The position numbers and the translations under genes were made by a program. Of a stretch of 61,423 nucleotides of DNA, positions 8,095 through 17,724 are shown piece after piece. This DNA comes from an uncultured Bacteroidales bacterium (GTDB taxonomy: Bacteria > Bacteroidota > Bacteroidia > Bacteroidales > UBA3663). The notes beneath the pieces were generated by a model that worked only from the letters and a program-made list of their open reading frames with translations, made no database searches and was not told the origin of the DNA. The stretch's first letter is position 1, and each line of letters opens with the position of its first letter. The stretch spans positions 1-61,423 of the forward strand of contig CAJOLH010000012.1 in assembly GCA_905235375.1 (NCBI GenBank). Direction: 5' to 3'.

Positions 8095-9453
8095 ATGATC
8101 AAGCATCGCATCGACCTCATCACCTTAGGTTGCAGCAAGAACCTTGTGGATAGCGAACGCCTGATGGCTCAGCTGGCTGCCGTTGGCTACAAGCTGCATC
8201 ACGACCCCGAAGACCCGAAGGGAGAGATTGTCATTGTTAATACCTGTGGTTTCATAGGCGATGCGAAAGAGGAGTCGATCAATACAATTCTTGGTCTTAC
8301 AGTGCTTAAGAAACGCCGAAAGATTGGCAAGATCTTCGTCATGGGATGCCTTTCGGAACGCTATCGCCAGGAACTGATGGACGAGATTCCGGAGATTGAC
8401 CGCATCTATGGCAAGTTCGACTGGAAAGGGATTCTCTCCGATTTGGGATATTCGTGGGACGACAGTCTTCGTGCCTATCACCTCCAGACCACACCCCGAC
8501 ACTATGCGTACGTGAAGATAGGGGAGGGCTGCAATCGTCATTGTGCCTATTGTGCCATACCTCTCATCACAGGTCACTACAAGAGCCGTCCGATGGATGA
8601 GATTGTTGACGAAGTAAAGCAGTTGGTCAGTCAGGGTGTGCGTGAGTTCCAGCTCATTGCCCAGGACCTCACAGGTTATGGCTACGACTTGTATGGAAAA
8701 TACAATATCGCTGAGCTGGTGCAGCAACTTGCCGACATTCCGGGCGTGGAGTGGTTGCGTCTGCACTATGCCTATCCGAATAACTTCCCGAAGGATTTGC
8801 TGCCGGTGATGGCGCGCAATTCGAATGTCTGCAAGTATCTTGACCTTGCCTTGCAACACGCTTCGAACCATGTGCTCGACCGTATGCTTCGGCATATCAG
8901 CCGTGAAGAGACCGAGGAACTTTTGGCCGAAATACGCCGTCAGGTGCCCGGCATACATATCCGCACCACCATGATGGTGGGTTTCCCCGGCGAGACAGCG
9001 CAGGACTTCGAGGAACTGAAGGATTTCGTGCGCCGTCAGCGGTTCGAACGATTGGGCGCATTTGCTTTCAGCGAAGAAGAAGGGACTTATGCTGCCCGAC
9101 ATTATGAGGATGATGTCCCTCCCGAGGTGAAACAGCAACGGTTAGACGAACTGATGGAGTTGCAGCAGGAAATCAGTTTGCAGTGTCAGGAGGAGAAGGT
9201 GGGCAAGACATTACGCGTCATCATTGACCGCCTCGACGGAGAATATTACGTGGCACGCACTGAATATGATTCGCCTGAAGTCGATCCTGAGGTGCTGATT
9301 CCTGTCGATGCCTTGCCTACCGAGTCGTCGGGCTACGATGAGGGGGTACAGGTCCCCATCGCCTTGAGCCCGGGCACTTTCCAGCAGGTGCGTATCACTT
9401 CGGCCTCGCCCTATGAACTTATGGCAGAGCTTGTCAGTTCGGACAAACATTGA
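8095..9453 (+). CDS. rimO: Ribosomal protein S12 methylthiotransferase RimO, 452 residues
   Basis: This radical-SAM enzyme adds a methylthio group to an aspartate of ribosomal protein S12. The N-terminal domain holds the cysteines of the auxiliary cluster (LGCSKNLVDSERLM, VNTCGFI, VMGCLSERY). The radical-SAM motif is GEGCNRHCAYCAIP (CxxxCxxC), followed by the RimO-typical QLIAQDLTGYGYDLYG and a C-terminal TRAM domain from about residue 375. A second methylthiotransferase, mtaB, is at 51502. It lies downstream of ftsY and upstream of a small unknown gene. Confidence 0.95.
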   Translation: MIKHRIDLITLGCSKNLVDSERLMAQLAAVGYKLHHDPEDPKGEIVIVNTCGFIGDAKEESINTILGLTVLKKRRKIGKIFVMGCLSERYRQELMDEIPEIDRIYGKFDWKGILSDLGYSWDDSLRAYHLQTTPRHYAYVKIGEGCNRHCAYCAIPLITGHYKSRPMDEIVDEVKQLVSQGVREFQLIAQDLTGYGYDLYGKYNIAELVQQLADIPGVEWLRLHYAYPNNFPKDLLPVMARNSNVCKYLDLALQHASNHVLDRMLRHISREETEELLAEIRRQVPGIHIRTTMMVGFPGETAQDFEELKDFVRRQRFERLGAFAFSEEEGTYAARHYEDDVPPEVKQQRLDELMELQQEISLQCQEEKVGKTLRVIIDRLDGEYYVARTEYDSPEVDPEVLIPVDALPTESSGYDEGVQVPIALSPGTFQQVRITSASPYELMAELVSSDKH

Positions 9454-9478
9454 ATACTCGGAATACAAAGAATACCCC
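9452..9478. repeat. Short GAATAC word repeat after rimO
   Basis: The words GAATACTCG, GAATACAAA and GAATACCCC follow directly on the rimO stop codon. The same word family makes up the larger array after the TonB receptor at 45953-46041. Confidence 0.6.
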
Positions 9479-9505
9479 CAACAGACAAAATAATTTGTAA
9501 CCATT

Positions 9506-9754
9506 ATGAAATGCATCGTTGACATCAACGAAAATATCGTGGTAAGGAACGAGGCCAATCCCGTGCAGATGCTTCGGCTTGAGATGTCGCGTTTCTACTG
9601 CCGCTTGTTCGAAACTACTCGCGACCAGAGTCGCGACTATCTGGATGAAATCCTTAAATGGACCGATGACAATCTGGAGAACTACGAATACGTCTCGAAT
9701 AACCTTATGCATTTCACGGCGGCCCGTCGCCGTTATTACGGTTTCAAGAGATAA
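9506..9754 (+). CDS. Small conserved-looking protein of unknown function, 82 residues
   Basis: I do not recognise the family. The product is soluble and charged, with no signal peptide or membrane segment. It is rich in predicted helix (MLRLEMSRFYCRLFETTRDQ and YLDEILKWTDDNLENYEYVS) and ends in a basic tail RRRYYGFKR. Codon use resembles the neighbours. Its stop codon lies three bases before the ATG of the TPR gene, so the two are likely coupled. Being placed in an apparently co-directional ftsY-rimO-TPR-guaA run supports a real gene rather than a chance frame. Confidence 0.75.
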   Translation: MKCIVDINENIVVRNEANPVQMLRLEMSRFYCRLFETTRDQSRDYLDEILKWTDDNLENYEYVSNNLMHFTAARRRYYGFKR

Positions 9755-9757
9755 TTG

Positions 9758-11950
9758 ATGAAGAGACCTTCGGCGCTCATATCAGCGTTGGTGTTAGCCT
9801 TCACCTCACTGACGGCCCAGATCAATACGGATCGTGTGCTTGCCATCGGCCGCAATGCCCTCTACTTCGAGGACTATGTGCTGTCGATACAGTATTTCAA
9901 TGAGGTCATTGCCGTCAAGCCCTATCTGGCTGACCCTTACCTTTATCGAAGCATCGCGAAGATTTATCTGGACGACTACCTGGGTGCTGCCCAGGATGCT
10001 TCGGCGTGCATTGAGCGCAATCCGTTTCTCGTCACCGCCTGGCAGGTGCGTGGCATTGCCCGTCAGAATCTGAAGGAGTACGATGGCGCGATAGCCGACT
10101 TCGAGCAAGGCCTGAGTGTGCAGCCCGAGAACAAGGTATTTCTGCGCAGCCTTGCCGTATCGTATGCCTTGAAGAAGGATTACAGGCGAGCCGACAGTTG
10201 CTTCAACCATTTTATCGAGCTTTTCCCCAACGAACCCACAGCCTACCTTAATCGTGCGCAGTTGCAGATGGAACTTGGCGACAGCGTGAAGGCGCTGAGC
10301 GACCTGGACAAAGTCATCGACCTCGACAAGGGTAATGCGTATGCCTACGGGATGCGTAGCATGATTCTTGCGCAAAACGAACGTTACAAGGAGGCTCTCG
10401 ACGACATGGATCATGCCATCCGTCTCGATCCCGAGCAGAGCGCGTTCTACAACAACCGCGCAATGATCCGCTACAACATGAACGACCTGAGAGGGGCAAT
10501 GAGCGACTATGACCAGGCGCTCGAATTGAAGCCCGATGAAGTGCTCTCGCTCTACAACCGAGGCATCTTGCGTGCCCAGACAGGCGACCGCAACCGCGCC
10601 ATCAGCGACTTCTCGCGTGTGCTTGAGCAGGAACCCGACAATACATTCGCAAGCTACAATCGTGCTCTGCTGCGTGATGAAGTGGGCGACCTTAGCGGCG
10701 CTGTTGACGACTACCAGAAGGTGTTCGACCAACATCCCAACTTCTTCCCTGCACTCTATGCGCGTGCCGAGGATCTGAAGAAATTAGGTCGAATCAAGGA
10801 GGCTGACCAGGATTTCAAGCAGGCATTCACCGTCGAGCAGCGTGTGATGAAAGAGCGCGACCAGCGCAACCAGCGCCGCCAGCAGATGCAGGCTGAGGGA
10901 ATACAGAATCCTGATAGTGTCTTGATGGCTGAACACTTGGTGCAGGATGACGAGCTTACCGATGAGGATCGTACCCGCAAGGAAGGCGACAACAATATCC
11001 GCAAGTTCAACCGCATCATGACCGCATCGTTGGATGGAAACGAGTCGCGTTACAACAATGCCACACGAGGGCGTATCCAGGACCAGCGTTTCACGGTCGA
11101 GATGCAGCCGATGTTCATCCTCTCATATTATGAAAAGAGTGACGGTGTGCGCCAGAACATCTATTTCGAGAAGACGCTGTCGGACTTCAATCGTGCCGGA
11201 CTGCTGAGTCGTCGGCTCAAGGTGGTTTGTCAGGAGCCAATGCTTGATGAGACACAGGTGCAGGCGCACTTCGCTTCGATCGACAATTATTCGCGAGTCA
11301 TCGCGCAGGGCGGTTCCATCACCAGCTATTTCGGCCGTTCGTTGGACTTCATGTTGGTGCAGGATTATCAGTCAGCCATTGAAGACCTCAACCAGGTGCT
11401 CTATCGTAAGGACAACTTCATCCTTGCCTACTTCAATCGTGCGGTGATACGTTTCCGAATGATAGAGGTCTCGGAGCATAGTGGCGCTGTGCCCACAGCG
11501 GGTAGCAGCCAGCAGGTTGTGGACGAGGATCTTCGTAATTCAGCTATCCGACAAAACAATGGCACAACCATACGCCTGAACCAGAATTCGGCACTCTCCA
11601 ATCAGGATCAGATACGTCGCCAGGCCGAACAGTTGCAGCGTCAGCGTCGAGTGGAGAGCGAGATGTGCTTGCGCGACCTGGACAAGGTGATCGAATTGTC
11701 GCCTACCTTCGTTTATGCCTACTTTAATCGAGCATATATCTCGTCCAAGTTGTCGAACTTCGATACTGCGCTTGAGGACTTGAACAAATGCATTGAGCTC
11801 TATCCCAACTTTGCCGAGGCTTATTATAACCGAGGGTTGATATTGCTGCGCCAAGGCAAGTCGAAGCAAGGCATCCAGGATCTCTCAAAGGCTGGTGAGT
11901 TGGGCCTCGTTCAGGCTTATTCGGTACTCAAGAGAGCAACATCAGAGTAA
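9758..11950 (+). CDS. Exported tetratricopeptide-repeat protein, 730 residues
   Basis: The start is the ATG at 9758, one codon after a possible TTG. A signal peptide (MKRPSALISALVLAFTSLTAQ) is followed by about ten TPR units, first from residue 25 to 360 (for example AYAYGMRSMILAQNERYKEA and FYNNRAMIRYNMNDLRGAMS). Then comes a polar linker of roughly 270 residues with basic, Gln/Asn-rich stretches, and two more TPRs at the C-terminus (VYAYFNRAYISSKLSNFDTA). The fold is a periplasmic or surface protein-interaction scaffold and no catalytic motif is seen. guaA starts 36 bases downstream. Confidence 0.9.
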   Translation: MKRPSALISALVLAFTSLTAQINTDRVLAIGRNALYFEDYVLSIQYFNEVIAVKPYLADPYLYRSIAKIYLDDYLGAAQDASACIERNPFLVTAWQVRGIARQNLKEYDGAIADFEQGLSVQPENKVFLRSLAVSYALKKDYRRADSCFNHFIELFPNEPTAYLNRAQLQMELGDSVKALSDLDKVIDLDKGNAYAYGMRSMILAQNERYKEALDDMDHAIRLDPEQSAFYNNRAMIRYNMNDLRGAMSDYDQALELKPDEVLSLYNRGILRAQTGDRNRAISDFSRVLEQEPDNTFASYNRALLRDEVGDLSGAVDDYQKVFDQHPNFFPALYARAEDLKKLGRIKEADQDFKQAFTVEQRVMKERDQRNQRRQQMQAEGIQNPDSVLMAEHLVQDDELTDEDRTRKEGDNNIRKFNRIMTASLDGNESRYNNATRGRIQDQRFTVEMQPMFILSYYEKSDGVRQNIYFEKTLSDFNRAGLLSRRLKVVCQEPMLDETQVQAHFASIDNYSRVIAQGGSITSYFGRSLDFMLVQDYQSAIEDLNQVLYRKDNFILAYFNRAVIRFRMIEVSEHSGAVPTAGSSQQVVDEDLRNSAIRQNNGTTIRLNQNSALSNQDQIRRQAEQLQRQRRVESEMCLRDLDKVIELSPTFVYAYFNRAYISSKLSNFDTALEDLNKCIELYPNFAEAYYNRGLILLRQGKSKQGIQDLSKAGELGLVQAYSVLKRATSE

Positions 11951-11986
11951 TATTTTGTAAATCATATTATTTCAAATATCATCTAT

Positions 11987-13597
11987 ATGCAACAGAAAAT
12001 CATCATTCTGGATTTCGGTTCACAGACGACGCAGCTCATAGGCCGGCGTGTACGCGAGCTCGATACATTCTGCGAAATTTTGCCTTATAACAAGTTCCCT
12101 GTAGGTGATGAGACAGTGATAGGTGTTATCCTCTCGGGCTCTCCTTTCTCGGTACATGACCCCGAGGCCTTCAAGGTCGATCTCTCGCAGTTTGTCGGAC
12201 GTGTCCCGGTGCTGGGCATCTGCTATGGTGCGCAATTCATCAGCTATGCAGGTGGAGGAAAGGTTGAGAAGGCCGACTCACGCGAATATGGACGCGCCAA
12301 CCTTTGTGAGTTTGACGGTGCGAATCCGCTCTTCAAAGGTTTTGAACCCAATAGTCAGGTGTGGATGAGTCATGGCGACACCATTACCGCCATTCCCGAG
12401 GGATACAAGTGCATAGCTTCGACTGCCAATGTGAAATATGCTGCCTATGCCAGTCTGTCGCAGCCTGTATGGGCTGTCCAGTTCCATCCAGAGGTGTTCC
12501 ATACCATTCAGGGTACGCAGCTTCTGAAGAATTTCGTCGTTGATATCTGCCATTCCAACCAAGACTGGTCAGCAGCCTCATTTGTCGATACTACGGTGGC
12601 TGAACTCAAAGCACAGATAGGTGACGATCGTGTGATTTTGGGTCTTTCGGGCGGTGTAGATTCGAGTGTAGCCGCTGTTTTGCTCAATCGCGCCATCGGC
12701 AAGAATCTGACCTGCATCTTCGTCGATCACGGTATGCTTCGCAAGAACGAGTTCCGCGACGTGATGCACGACTACGAATGTCTTGGCCTTAATGTTTTGG
12801 GTGTCGATGCTTCGGAGAAGTTCTTTGCCGACCTTGCGGGCGTGAGTGATCCTGAACAGAAGCGTAAAATCATCGGCCGCGACTTCGTTGAAGTATTCAA
12901 TGCCGAGGCACAAAAGATCAAAGATGCAAAATGGCTTGCCCAGGGTACGATCTATCCCGATCGAATCGAATCGCTCAACATCACGGGCAAGGTCATCAAG
13001 TCGCACCACAACGTAGGTGGACTGCCCAAGGAGATGCATCTTTCGCTCTGCGAACCTCTCAAGTGGCTCTTCAAGGACGAGGTGCGCCGTGTAGGACGTC
13101 AGTTAGGTATGCCCGAGCATCTTATCACACGTCATCCTTTCCCCGGACCCGGTCTTGCCGTTCGTATCTTAGGCGATATCACGCCTGAGAAGGTGCGTAT
13201 TCTGCAGGATGCCGATGACATCTATATTCGTGGACTTCGAGAGTACAAGGTTAAACTCTCGGGAGAAGAGGCTCGCCGCGTACTCGCCGCTGGTGTCCCT
13301 GCGGATATGAAAGATGGAGAGATTGAAGTGTCGCTCTACGATCAGATATGGCAGGCTGGAACCATCTTGCTTAGCACCGTGCGTAGTGTGGGCGTGATGG
13401 GCGATGAGCGAACCTACGAGCATCCTGTGGCTTTGCGAGCCGTAACTTCTACCGACGCAATGACCGCCGACTGGGCTCATCTGCCATACGATTTCATGGC
13501 CAAGGTCTCGAACGAAATCATCAACAAGGTGCGTGGCGTCAACCGCGTTTGCTACGATATCAGCTCCAAACCACCTTCGACAATCGAGTGGGAATAA
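11987..13597 (+). CDS. guaA: GMP synthase (glutamine-hydrolysing), 536 residues
   Basis: It converts XMP to GMP using glutamine and ATP. An N-terminal class I glutamine amidotransferase carries the nucleophile in VLGICYGAQ and the His/Glu pair in [10 protein letters not shown]. The ATP pyrophosphatase domain has the PP-loop [10 protein letters not shown]. The C-terminal dimerisation domain contains [14 protein letters not shown] and ends in KPPSTIEWE, the universal GuaA terminus. Length is slightly above the usual 510-525. It closes the ftsY-to-guaA run and is followed by a strong hairpin at 13680-13713. Confidence 0.97.
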   Translation: MQQKIIILDFGSQTTQLIGRRVRELDTFCEILPYNKFPVGDETVIGVILSGSPFSVHDPEAFKVDLSQFVGRVPVLGICYGAQFISYAGGGKVEKADSREYGRANLCEFDGANPLFKGFEPNSQVWMSHGDTITAIPEGYKCIASTANVKYAAYASLSQPVWAVQFHPEVFHTIQGTQLLKNFVVDICHSNQDWSAASFVDTTVAELKAQIGDDRVILGLSGGVDSSVAAVLLNRAIGKNLTCIFVDHGMLRKNEFRDVMHDYECLGLNVLGVDASEKFFADLAGVSDPEQKRKIIGRDFVEVFNAEAQKIKDAKWLAQGTIYPDRIESLNITGKVIKSHHNVGGLPKEMHLSLCEPLKWLFKDEVRRVGRQLGMPEHLITRHPFPGPGLAVRILGDITPEKVRILQDADDIYIRGLREYKVKLSGEEARRVLAAGVPADMKDGEIEVSLYDQIWQAGTILLSTVRSVGVMGDERTYEHPVALRAVTSTDAMTADWAHLPYDFMAKVSNEIINKVRGVNRVCYDISSKPPSTIEWE

Positions 13598-13679
13598 GGA
13601 TTGAAGGGGCTACAGCGGATTTCAGTCCGCAATAAATGATAGATTTATTACAAATTACATCGATTTATTTACAAGTTAC

Positions 13680-13713
13680 AAGGTGGCAGTTCCATGGCAA
13701 GGACTGCCACCTT
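13680..13713. terminator. Hairpin after guaA
   Basis: AGGTGGCAGT (13681-13690) pairs perfectly with ACTGCCACCT (13703-13712) around a 12-base loop. There is no strong T run, so it is a probable but atypical terminator. A smaller hairpin, GCGGA with TCCGC, lies at 13615-13630. Confidence 0.6.
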
Positions 13714-13796
13714 AACTATGGTTTATTGCCAACTCTTCCGTTCAAAACCATGAAAAATCGTGAAAAAACAACAAATTATAGAAAATAGTCTCTTCT

Positions 13797-13831
13797 TTTG
13801 TCGGTTTTATCCACAAAAATTATTATTTTTG
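13797..13831 (+). promoter_or_regulatory. Possible promoter of the envelope operon
   Basis: A -7 box TATTTTTG (13824-13831) lies 20 bases before the ATG at 13852. The nearest TTTG (13797-13800) is 23 bases upstream of it, a little too far for a perfect match. Confidence 0.5.
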
Positions 13832-13851
13832 CGCCCAAATAGTCTATAAAA

Positions 13852-15012
13852 ATGCAAAGAATTCTATTGTCGTTATTTATAACGTTATTTTCGATAAATG
13901 TCTGTCAAGCTCAATTCCGTGCATTGCGAGATTTGTCCTGGTACCCGAAGTCTGGTCAGGAAAAGTCTTATAATTCTGCCAATGCTACCTCCACCAATGT
14001 GCTTGAAGATTTGAATAATGCCTTTAATGCTGGCAACTACAGAGAAGTAGTATTCACGTATTATCCTCAGGCTATCAAGGATGGCTATCAGCGTAATTCC
14101 TTGCTCTATAACAATACGCGTCGTGCTTTGCGTCAGTTGATGCGTGACGATCCCTCGTTGGCAAACTGGCGGCAGATGCAGGCTCTCTATCATGAGCGTA
14201 TCAAGAATCTGGGAAGTGATGAATATGACTATCGCAATAATCTTGAAACTACCTCATGGAGCGAGGACCAGTTGTTGAACGAACGTCTTGCCGCGCTTGC
14301 TTCGATGAACGACCGTTATCAGGACTGCTATAACTTGGCCCTGGAACGTGTCCAGAAGGCTGCGGGAAAGATTGACCTCGCTGTCATACTCCAGGGTATG
14401 TTTGCTCCATTGAATAGAGCTCATGTCGCTAATAACGATCTCGGTCGATCGCTCAACGACAGGTATCAGGAGATCCTCAACTACATCGATTTGTCGGAAC
14501 GTTTTATGGAACAGGAGCATCGACAGGATTACCTGACCTTTTATCCCAGTTCGATTATCGATCAGGTGCGTAGCGAGTGTTTGCGAGTAATCGGCCTTAA
14601 TAAGGCAAAAGATATCGTTGCTGCACACGAGGAGCAGGAAAAGTCTGCCGCTGCCTATCGTGAGGCTCTCGACCTCTATCGGAAGAAGGATTACGTCAAT
14701 GCTTTCAATGCTGCTGGAGAGGGTTGGAGAAAATACCAGTCTCCCGAATTCCGCATCTTGAGGTCGAATATTCTTCAGAATTGTGCTAACGAGACCACTT
14801 CGGCAGCCGATCGAGTGGCATACCTTTGTGCCGCTTACGAAGCTGGCCATGGATATGTGAGTCGCCAGACCATCAACCATATTCTCGATGGACTACGTGC
14901 CAACCTATTTATGTCGGGAATGGCAGGAAAGACGCATCGTACGTCCAGAAACCTGATCATCAATCAACGAATCTGGACCGTTGATGAGTTGAAGGAAAAG
15001 TCCTCTAATTGA
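13852..15012 (+). CDS. Exported helical protein, first gene of envelope operon, 386 residues
   Basis: I do not recognise a named family. A clear signal peptide (MQRILLSLFITLFSINVCQA) precedes an almost entirely helical protein with repeated YR/YQ-containing helices and TPR-like pairs near residues 265-300 (AAYREALDLYRKKDYVNAFN). No lipobox is present, so a soluble periplasmic protein is likely. It begins a run of five genes separated by 20, -4, -11 and 3 bases and ended by a terminator at 24036-24072, which points to a single envelope complex. It could be an adaptor or chaperone for the barrel proteins that follow. That is inference from position. Confidence 0.8.
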   Translation: MQRILLSLFITLFSINVCQAQFRALRDLSWYPKSGQEKSYNSANATSTNVLEDLNNAFNAGNYREVVFTYYPQAIKDGYQRNSLLYNNTRRALRQLMRDDPSLANWRQMQALYHERIKNLGSDEYDYRNNLETTSWSEDQLLNERLAALASMNDRYQDCYNLALERVQKAAGKIDLAVILQGMFAPLNRAHVANNDLGRSLNDRYQEILNYIDLSERFMEQEHRQDYLTFYPSSIIDQVRSECLRVIGLNKAKDIVAAHEEQEKSAAAYREALDLYRKKDYVNAFNAAGEGWRKYQSPEFRILRSNILQNCANETTSAADRVAYLCAAYEAGHGYVSRQTINHILDGLRANLFMSGMAGKTHRTSRNLIINQRIWTVDELKEKSSN

Positions 15013-15031
15013 TTTCGCTTATATATAATAT

Positions 15032-17164
15032 ATGTATCGTTCTTTCGTCGTTTGTCTTGCACTTTCGCTTTCGTGCGCAGGGTCACTCCTTGCTGATAAC
15101 GAACAGCCGCAAGTGGTCGAAATCCCTGCATCTGCAAGAACGTCTGACGTTACAGACAATTACAAACAGCTGACCTTTGGTCGTAGTGACTTGAATTTCT
15201 GGTCACATTTCTCCCTTTCGACGAACTTCGTCGATTGGGCACTCGTCATCCCCAACATTGGTCTTGACATTGATTTCGGTAACCCTAATCGCAAGTCCAC
15301 TTCTTCGGTTTATTTGCAGTTCAAGGGCTCTCCTTCGAGCAAGGATTATTTGAAGGAGAAACTTTATGACCAGACATCGTATAAATTTTGGAATGCACAT
15401 GCCGAATGGCGTTGGCACTGGTCGTTCCGTCGTCATCCAGAACTGGTTAAGGGCCGTTTTTATTCGGGTCTTTACGCTGAGTATATGAAATACACGATGA
15501 ATACGCCCCTTGATATCATCGATCGTGACAAGTTGAAAGATGGTTGGGCAGGCATAGCAGGTATTTCGGCGGGTTATGATTTCCCCGGTTTCAACTACGA
15601 TAATCGTCACTTCTTCCAGTTCCAGATAGGTGCCAATGTCGGAGCCATTTATGCTGACTATGATGCCTATAGCGACGCAGGCAAGGATTCAAAGAAACGA
15701 ATTGTTCCGATGGTCACTGAAATTCGTTTTGCGATTGCGTATCGAACCCAAAGCATTAGCCGCAAGTATTGGCAGCCAAACCTTGAGCGTTATCGCCGTT
15801 ACGAGGCCGAGGACGAAGCAGCACGCAAACAGATTGATGAATATGCAGAGCAGTTCGAAAAAGAGCCTCTCACCATTTATGTGAAGCCGAAGAATGATAA
15901 TGACTCTGTCTTCTCTGAGCATGTAACCTTCAATATGGTGCGTCGCGAGTTCGGCGAACGCTGTAATTCCCAGTATTTCCGTCCGGAAAGGCTCTACGAA
16001 CTGGAAGAAAACACCAAGTTCCCTATTACGGTGCCAAGCGACTACTATGTCATCGGTTACAACCTGCCTATACGTGCCACCGACTTGGATTCGGAGGATA
16101 CCGAGACACACTATGTGTTTCCTTTCCGTGTGCGCTTCTCCGGTTTTGAACAGGCTTTGGAGCGTATGTTGAGTTATAATCGTTCGTTGCGTGATTTCTT
16201 TAGAAGCAATGGCAATCGCCTGCCTTCTATGAACATGGAAGCCATCAACAGTACCGATTTCGTAACAAGTGCCACGCTTGATAATGTGCTGGAGATGCTT
16301 AACGGCAAATGGATGGGGGATAAGCTTACCCGCAATGATGTAGAGACCATCTATTATCGCGAGGACGGAGAGTTCCATCCGATTAGCGAGACGGAGATGA
16401 ATCATCGTGGTACCTACGCATTGGGTCTGAGGTTCCATACGCAGGTTTATGAGAACTATGACTCTATTGCCACACGCTTCAATCTGGAGCCTTATGTTGA
16501 GGCAGACACGCGAACGCTGTACGAGCAGTTTGTGCCTGTGGTCGCAAGCCGACAGTTCAACATCAATCATCCCTGGAAGAACGGACAGGAACGCCAGCTT
16601 ACCAAAGATGATGTCCTGAAGATGCTGGCTGATGAAGGGTTCCGTGGTTTCAACGATGCCAACATTTCAATAGATTCGATCCACTATGGCCGCAACTACG
16701 GAGAGGCAGACTTTGGCAATGTGTTGCCGAAGGTTAAGTTCATCTATGTGGTTGAGGATTCGGTTGGCCTTGCTGCAGGCAAGGAGTTCCATTATGCCTG
16801 TCTCAATGGCTTGAATGCTCAGAATGGAACGTGGAATCTTGATATACCTTTCCAGGTAACGCATGGACCTATTTGTGAAGGCACCTACGATGCGGAGGGT
16901 AACCTCATTCCTGCCGACAAGCAGGAAGTCATCGATGATGTGATGCGTTGCTTGACCCGTGCCAACAAGAATCTGCGTCATCTGACCATTGACAGGGCAT
17001 GGATTGAGGATTATACCTATACTGGTTTGCATGACCTGACCGGCGGAAAGAACAAGGAAAAGTGGACGTTGCTGCGATTCGCCTATCGCTATGTCAATGC
17101 CGATGGTCACGTTCGCCTTGCTCGTGCTCATGCCGCATATCGTATTAGAATACCAAAGAAATGA
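15032..17164 (+). CDS. Exported DUF3575-like barrel protein with large C-terminal region, 710 residues
   Basis: A signal peptide (MYRSFVVCLALSLSCAGSLLA) is followed at residues about 55-255 by a DUF3575-like outer-membrane barrel domain: FSLSTNFVDWALVIPNIGLD, then the paired-strand segment around WNAHAEWRWHWSF, then GRFYSGLYAEYMKY and a GYDFPG strand. The remaining 450 residues form an unrecognised mixed domain, with FNMVRREFGERC, many aromatic residues and an Arg/Lys-rich end. DUF3575 proteins are usually about 200 residues, so this is an enlarged form. The stop codon overlaps the start of the next DUF3575-like gene. DUF3575 genes often sit by fimbrillin genes, but none is present here. Confidence 0.8.
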   Translation: MYRSFVVCLALSLSCAGSLLADNEQPQVVEIPASARTSDVTDNYKQLTFGRSDLNFWSHFSLSTNFVDWALVIPNIGLDIDFGNPNRKSTSSVYLQFKGSPSSKDYLKEKLYDQTSYKFWNAHAEWRWHWSFRRHPELVKGRFYSGLYAEYMKYTMNTPLDIIDRDKLKDGWAGIAGISAGYDFPGFNYDNRHFFQFQIGANVGAIYADYDAYSDAGKDSKKRIVPMVTEIRFAIAYRTQSISRKYWQPNLERYRRYEAEDEAARKQIDEYAEQFEKEPLTIYVKPKNDNDSVFSEHVTFNMVRREFGERCNSQYFRPERLYELEENTKFPITVPSDYYVIGYNLPIRATDLDSEDTETHYVFPFRVRFSGFEQALERMLSYNRSLRDFFRSNGNRLPSMNMEAINSTDFVTSATLDNVLEMLNGKWMGDKLTRNDVETIYYREDGEFHPISETEMNHRGTYALGLRFHTQVYENYDSIATRFNLEPYVEADTRTLYEQFVPVVASRQFNINHPWKNGQERQLTKDDVLKMLADEGFRGFNDANISIDSIHYGRNYGEADFGNVLPKVKFIYVVEDSVGLAAGKEFHYACLNGLNAQNGTWNLDIPFQVTHGPICEGTYDAEGNLIPADKQEVIDDVMRCLTRANKNLRHLTIDRAWIEDYTYTGLHDLTGGKNKEKWTLLRFAYRYVNADGHVRLARAHAAYRIRIPKK

Positions 17165-17724
17165 TTAGAATAATTAAATCATCGTTCGCCTCCTGCTTGT
17201 CGGTGTCTCTGGCAATTATATGCCTTGCGCTACAGCCTATGCTTGATGACAACAGGTTGTCGGCACAGACAGTGGCAGTTCGCTCCAATGTATTATTATG
17301 GGGAGCCGAGGCTGCCAACGCAAGCGTCGATCTTACCGTAAGTGAGCATAGCACTATCGGCATCACGGGCATCTTTTCGATTCATGACTCGTGGATTCAT
17401 GACACCAACCTCAAGGGTGGTCAGATAGAGTATCGCTACTGGTTCTCTCATCAACCTTTCCACCGCTTGTTTGTCGGTTCTATAGCAGGTATATTCCATT
17501 ATACCATCGATGATGACCAGGACACACAAACCTGTGTGCCTGCAGGGATCAATGTTGGTTATGCATGGACAATTTCCACCCATTGGAATCTTGAGGCCTG
17601 CTATGGCTTGGGCTATCTGTATTACAATCGTGCTTCTCGTGATGCCATTGGTGAGATCTCGAAGTCGAATCATCACAAGTTCACTACAATCAACCTCGGT
17701 TTGAATCTGTCTTATGTCTTCTAA
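17161..17724 (+). CDS. DUF3575-type outer-membrane protein, 187 residues
   Basis: This is a single small beta-barrel. The N-terminal signal region reaches about residue 40 (SFASCLSVSLAIICLALQPM). It is followed by VAVRSNVLLWGAEAANASVD, which is the first strand of DUF3575 proteins, then by YRYWFSHQPFHRLFVGSIAG, GINVGYAWTISTHWNLEACY and the terminal LGLNLSYVF with the C-terminal aromatic residue expected of an outer-membrane strand. It overlaps the preceding gene by four bases and the next by eleven. It probably makes the same kind of barrel as the N-terminal domain of its neighbour. Confidence 0.85.
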   Translation: MIRIIKSSFASCLSVSLAIICLALQPMLDDNRLSAQTVAVRSNVLLWGAEAANASVDLTVSEHSTIGITGIFSIHDSWIHDTNLKGGQIEYRYWFSHQPFHRLFVGSIAGIFHYTIDDDQDTQTCVPAGINVGYAWTISTHWNLEACYGLGYLYYNRASRDAIGEISKSNHHKFTTINLGLNLSYVF

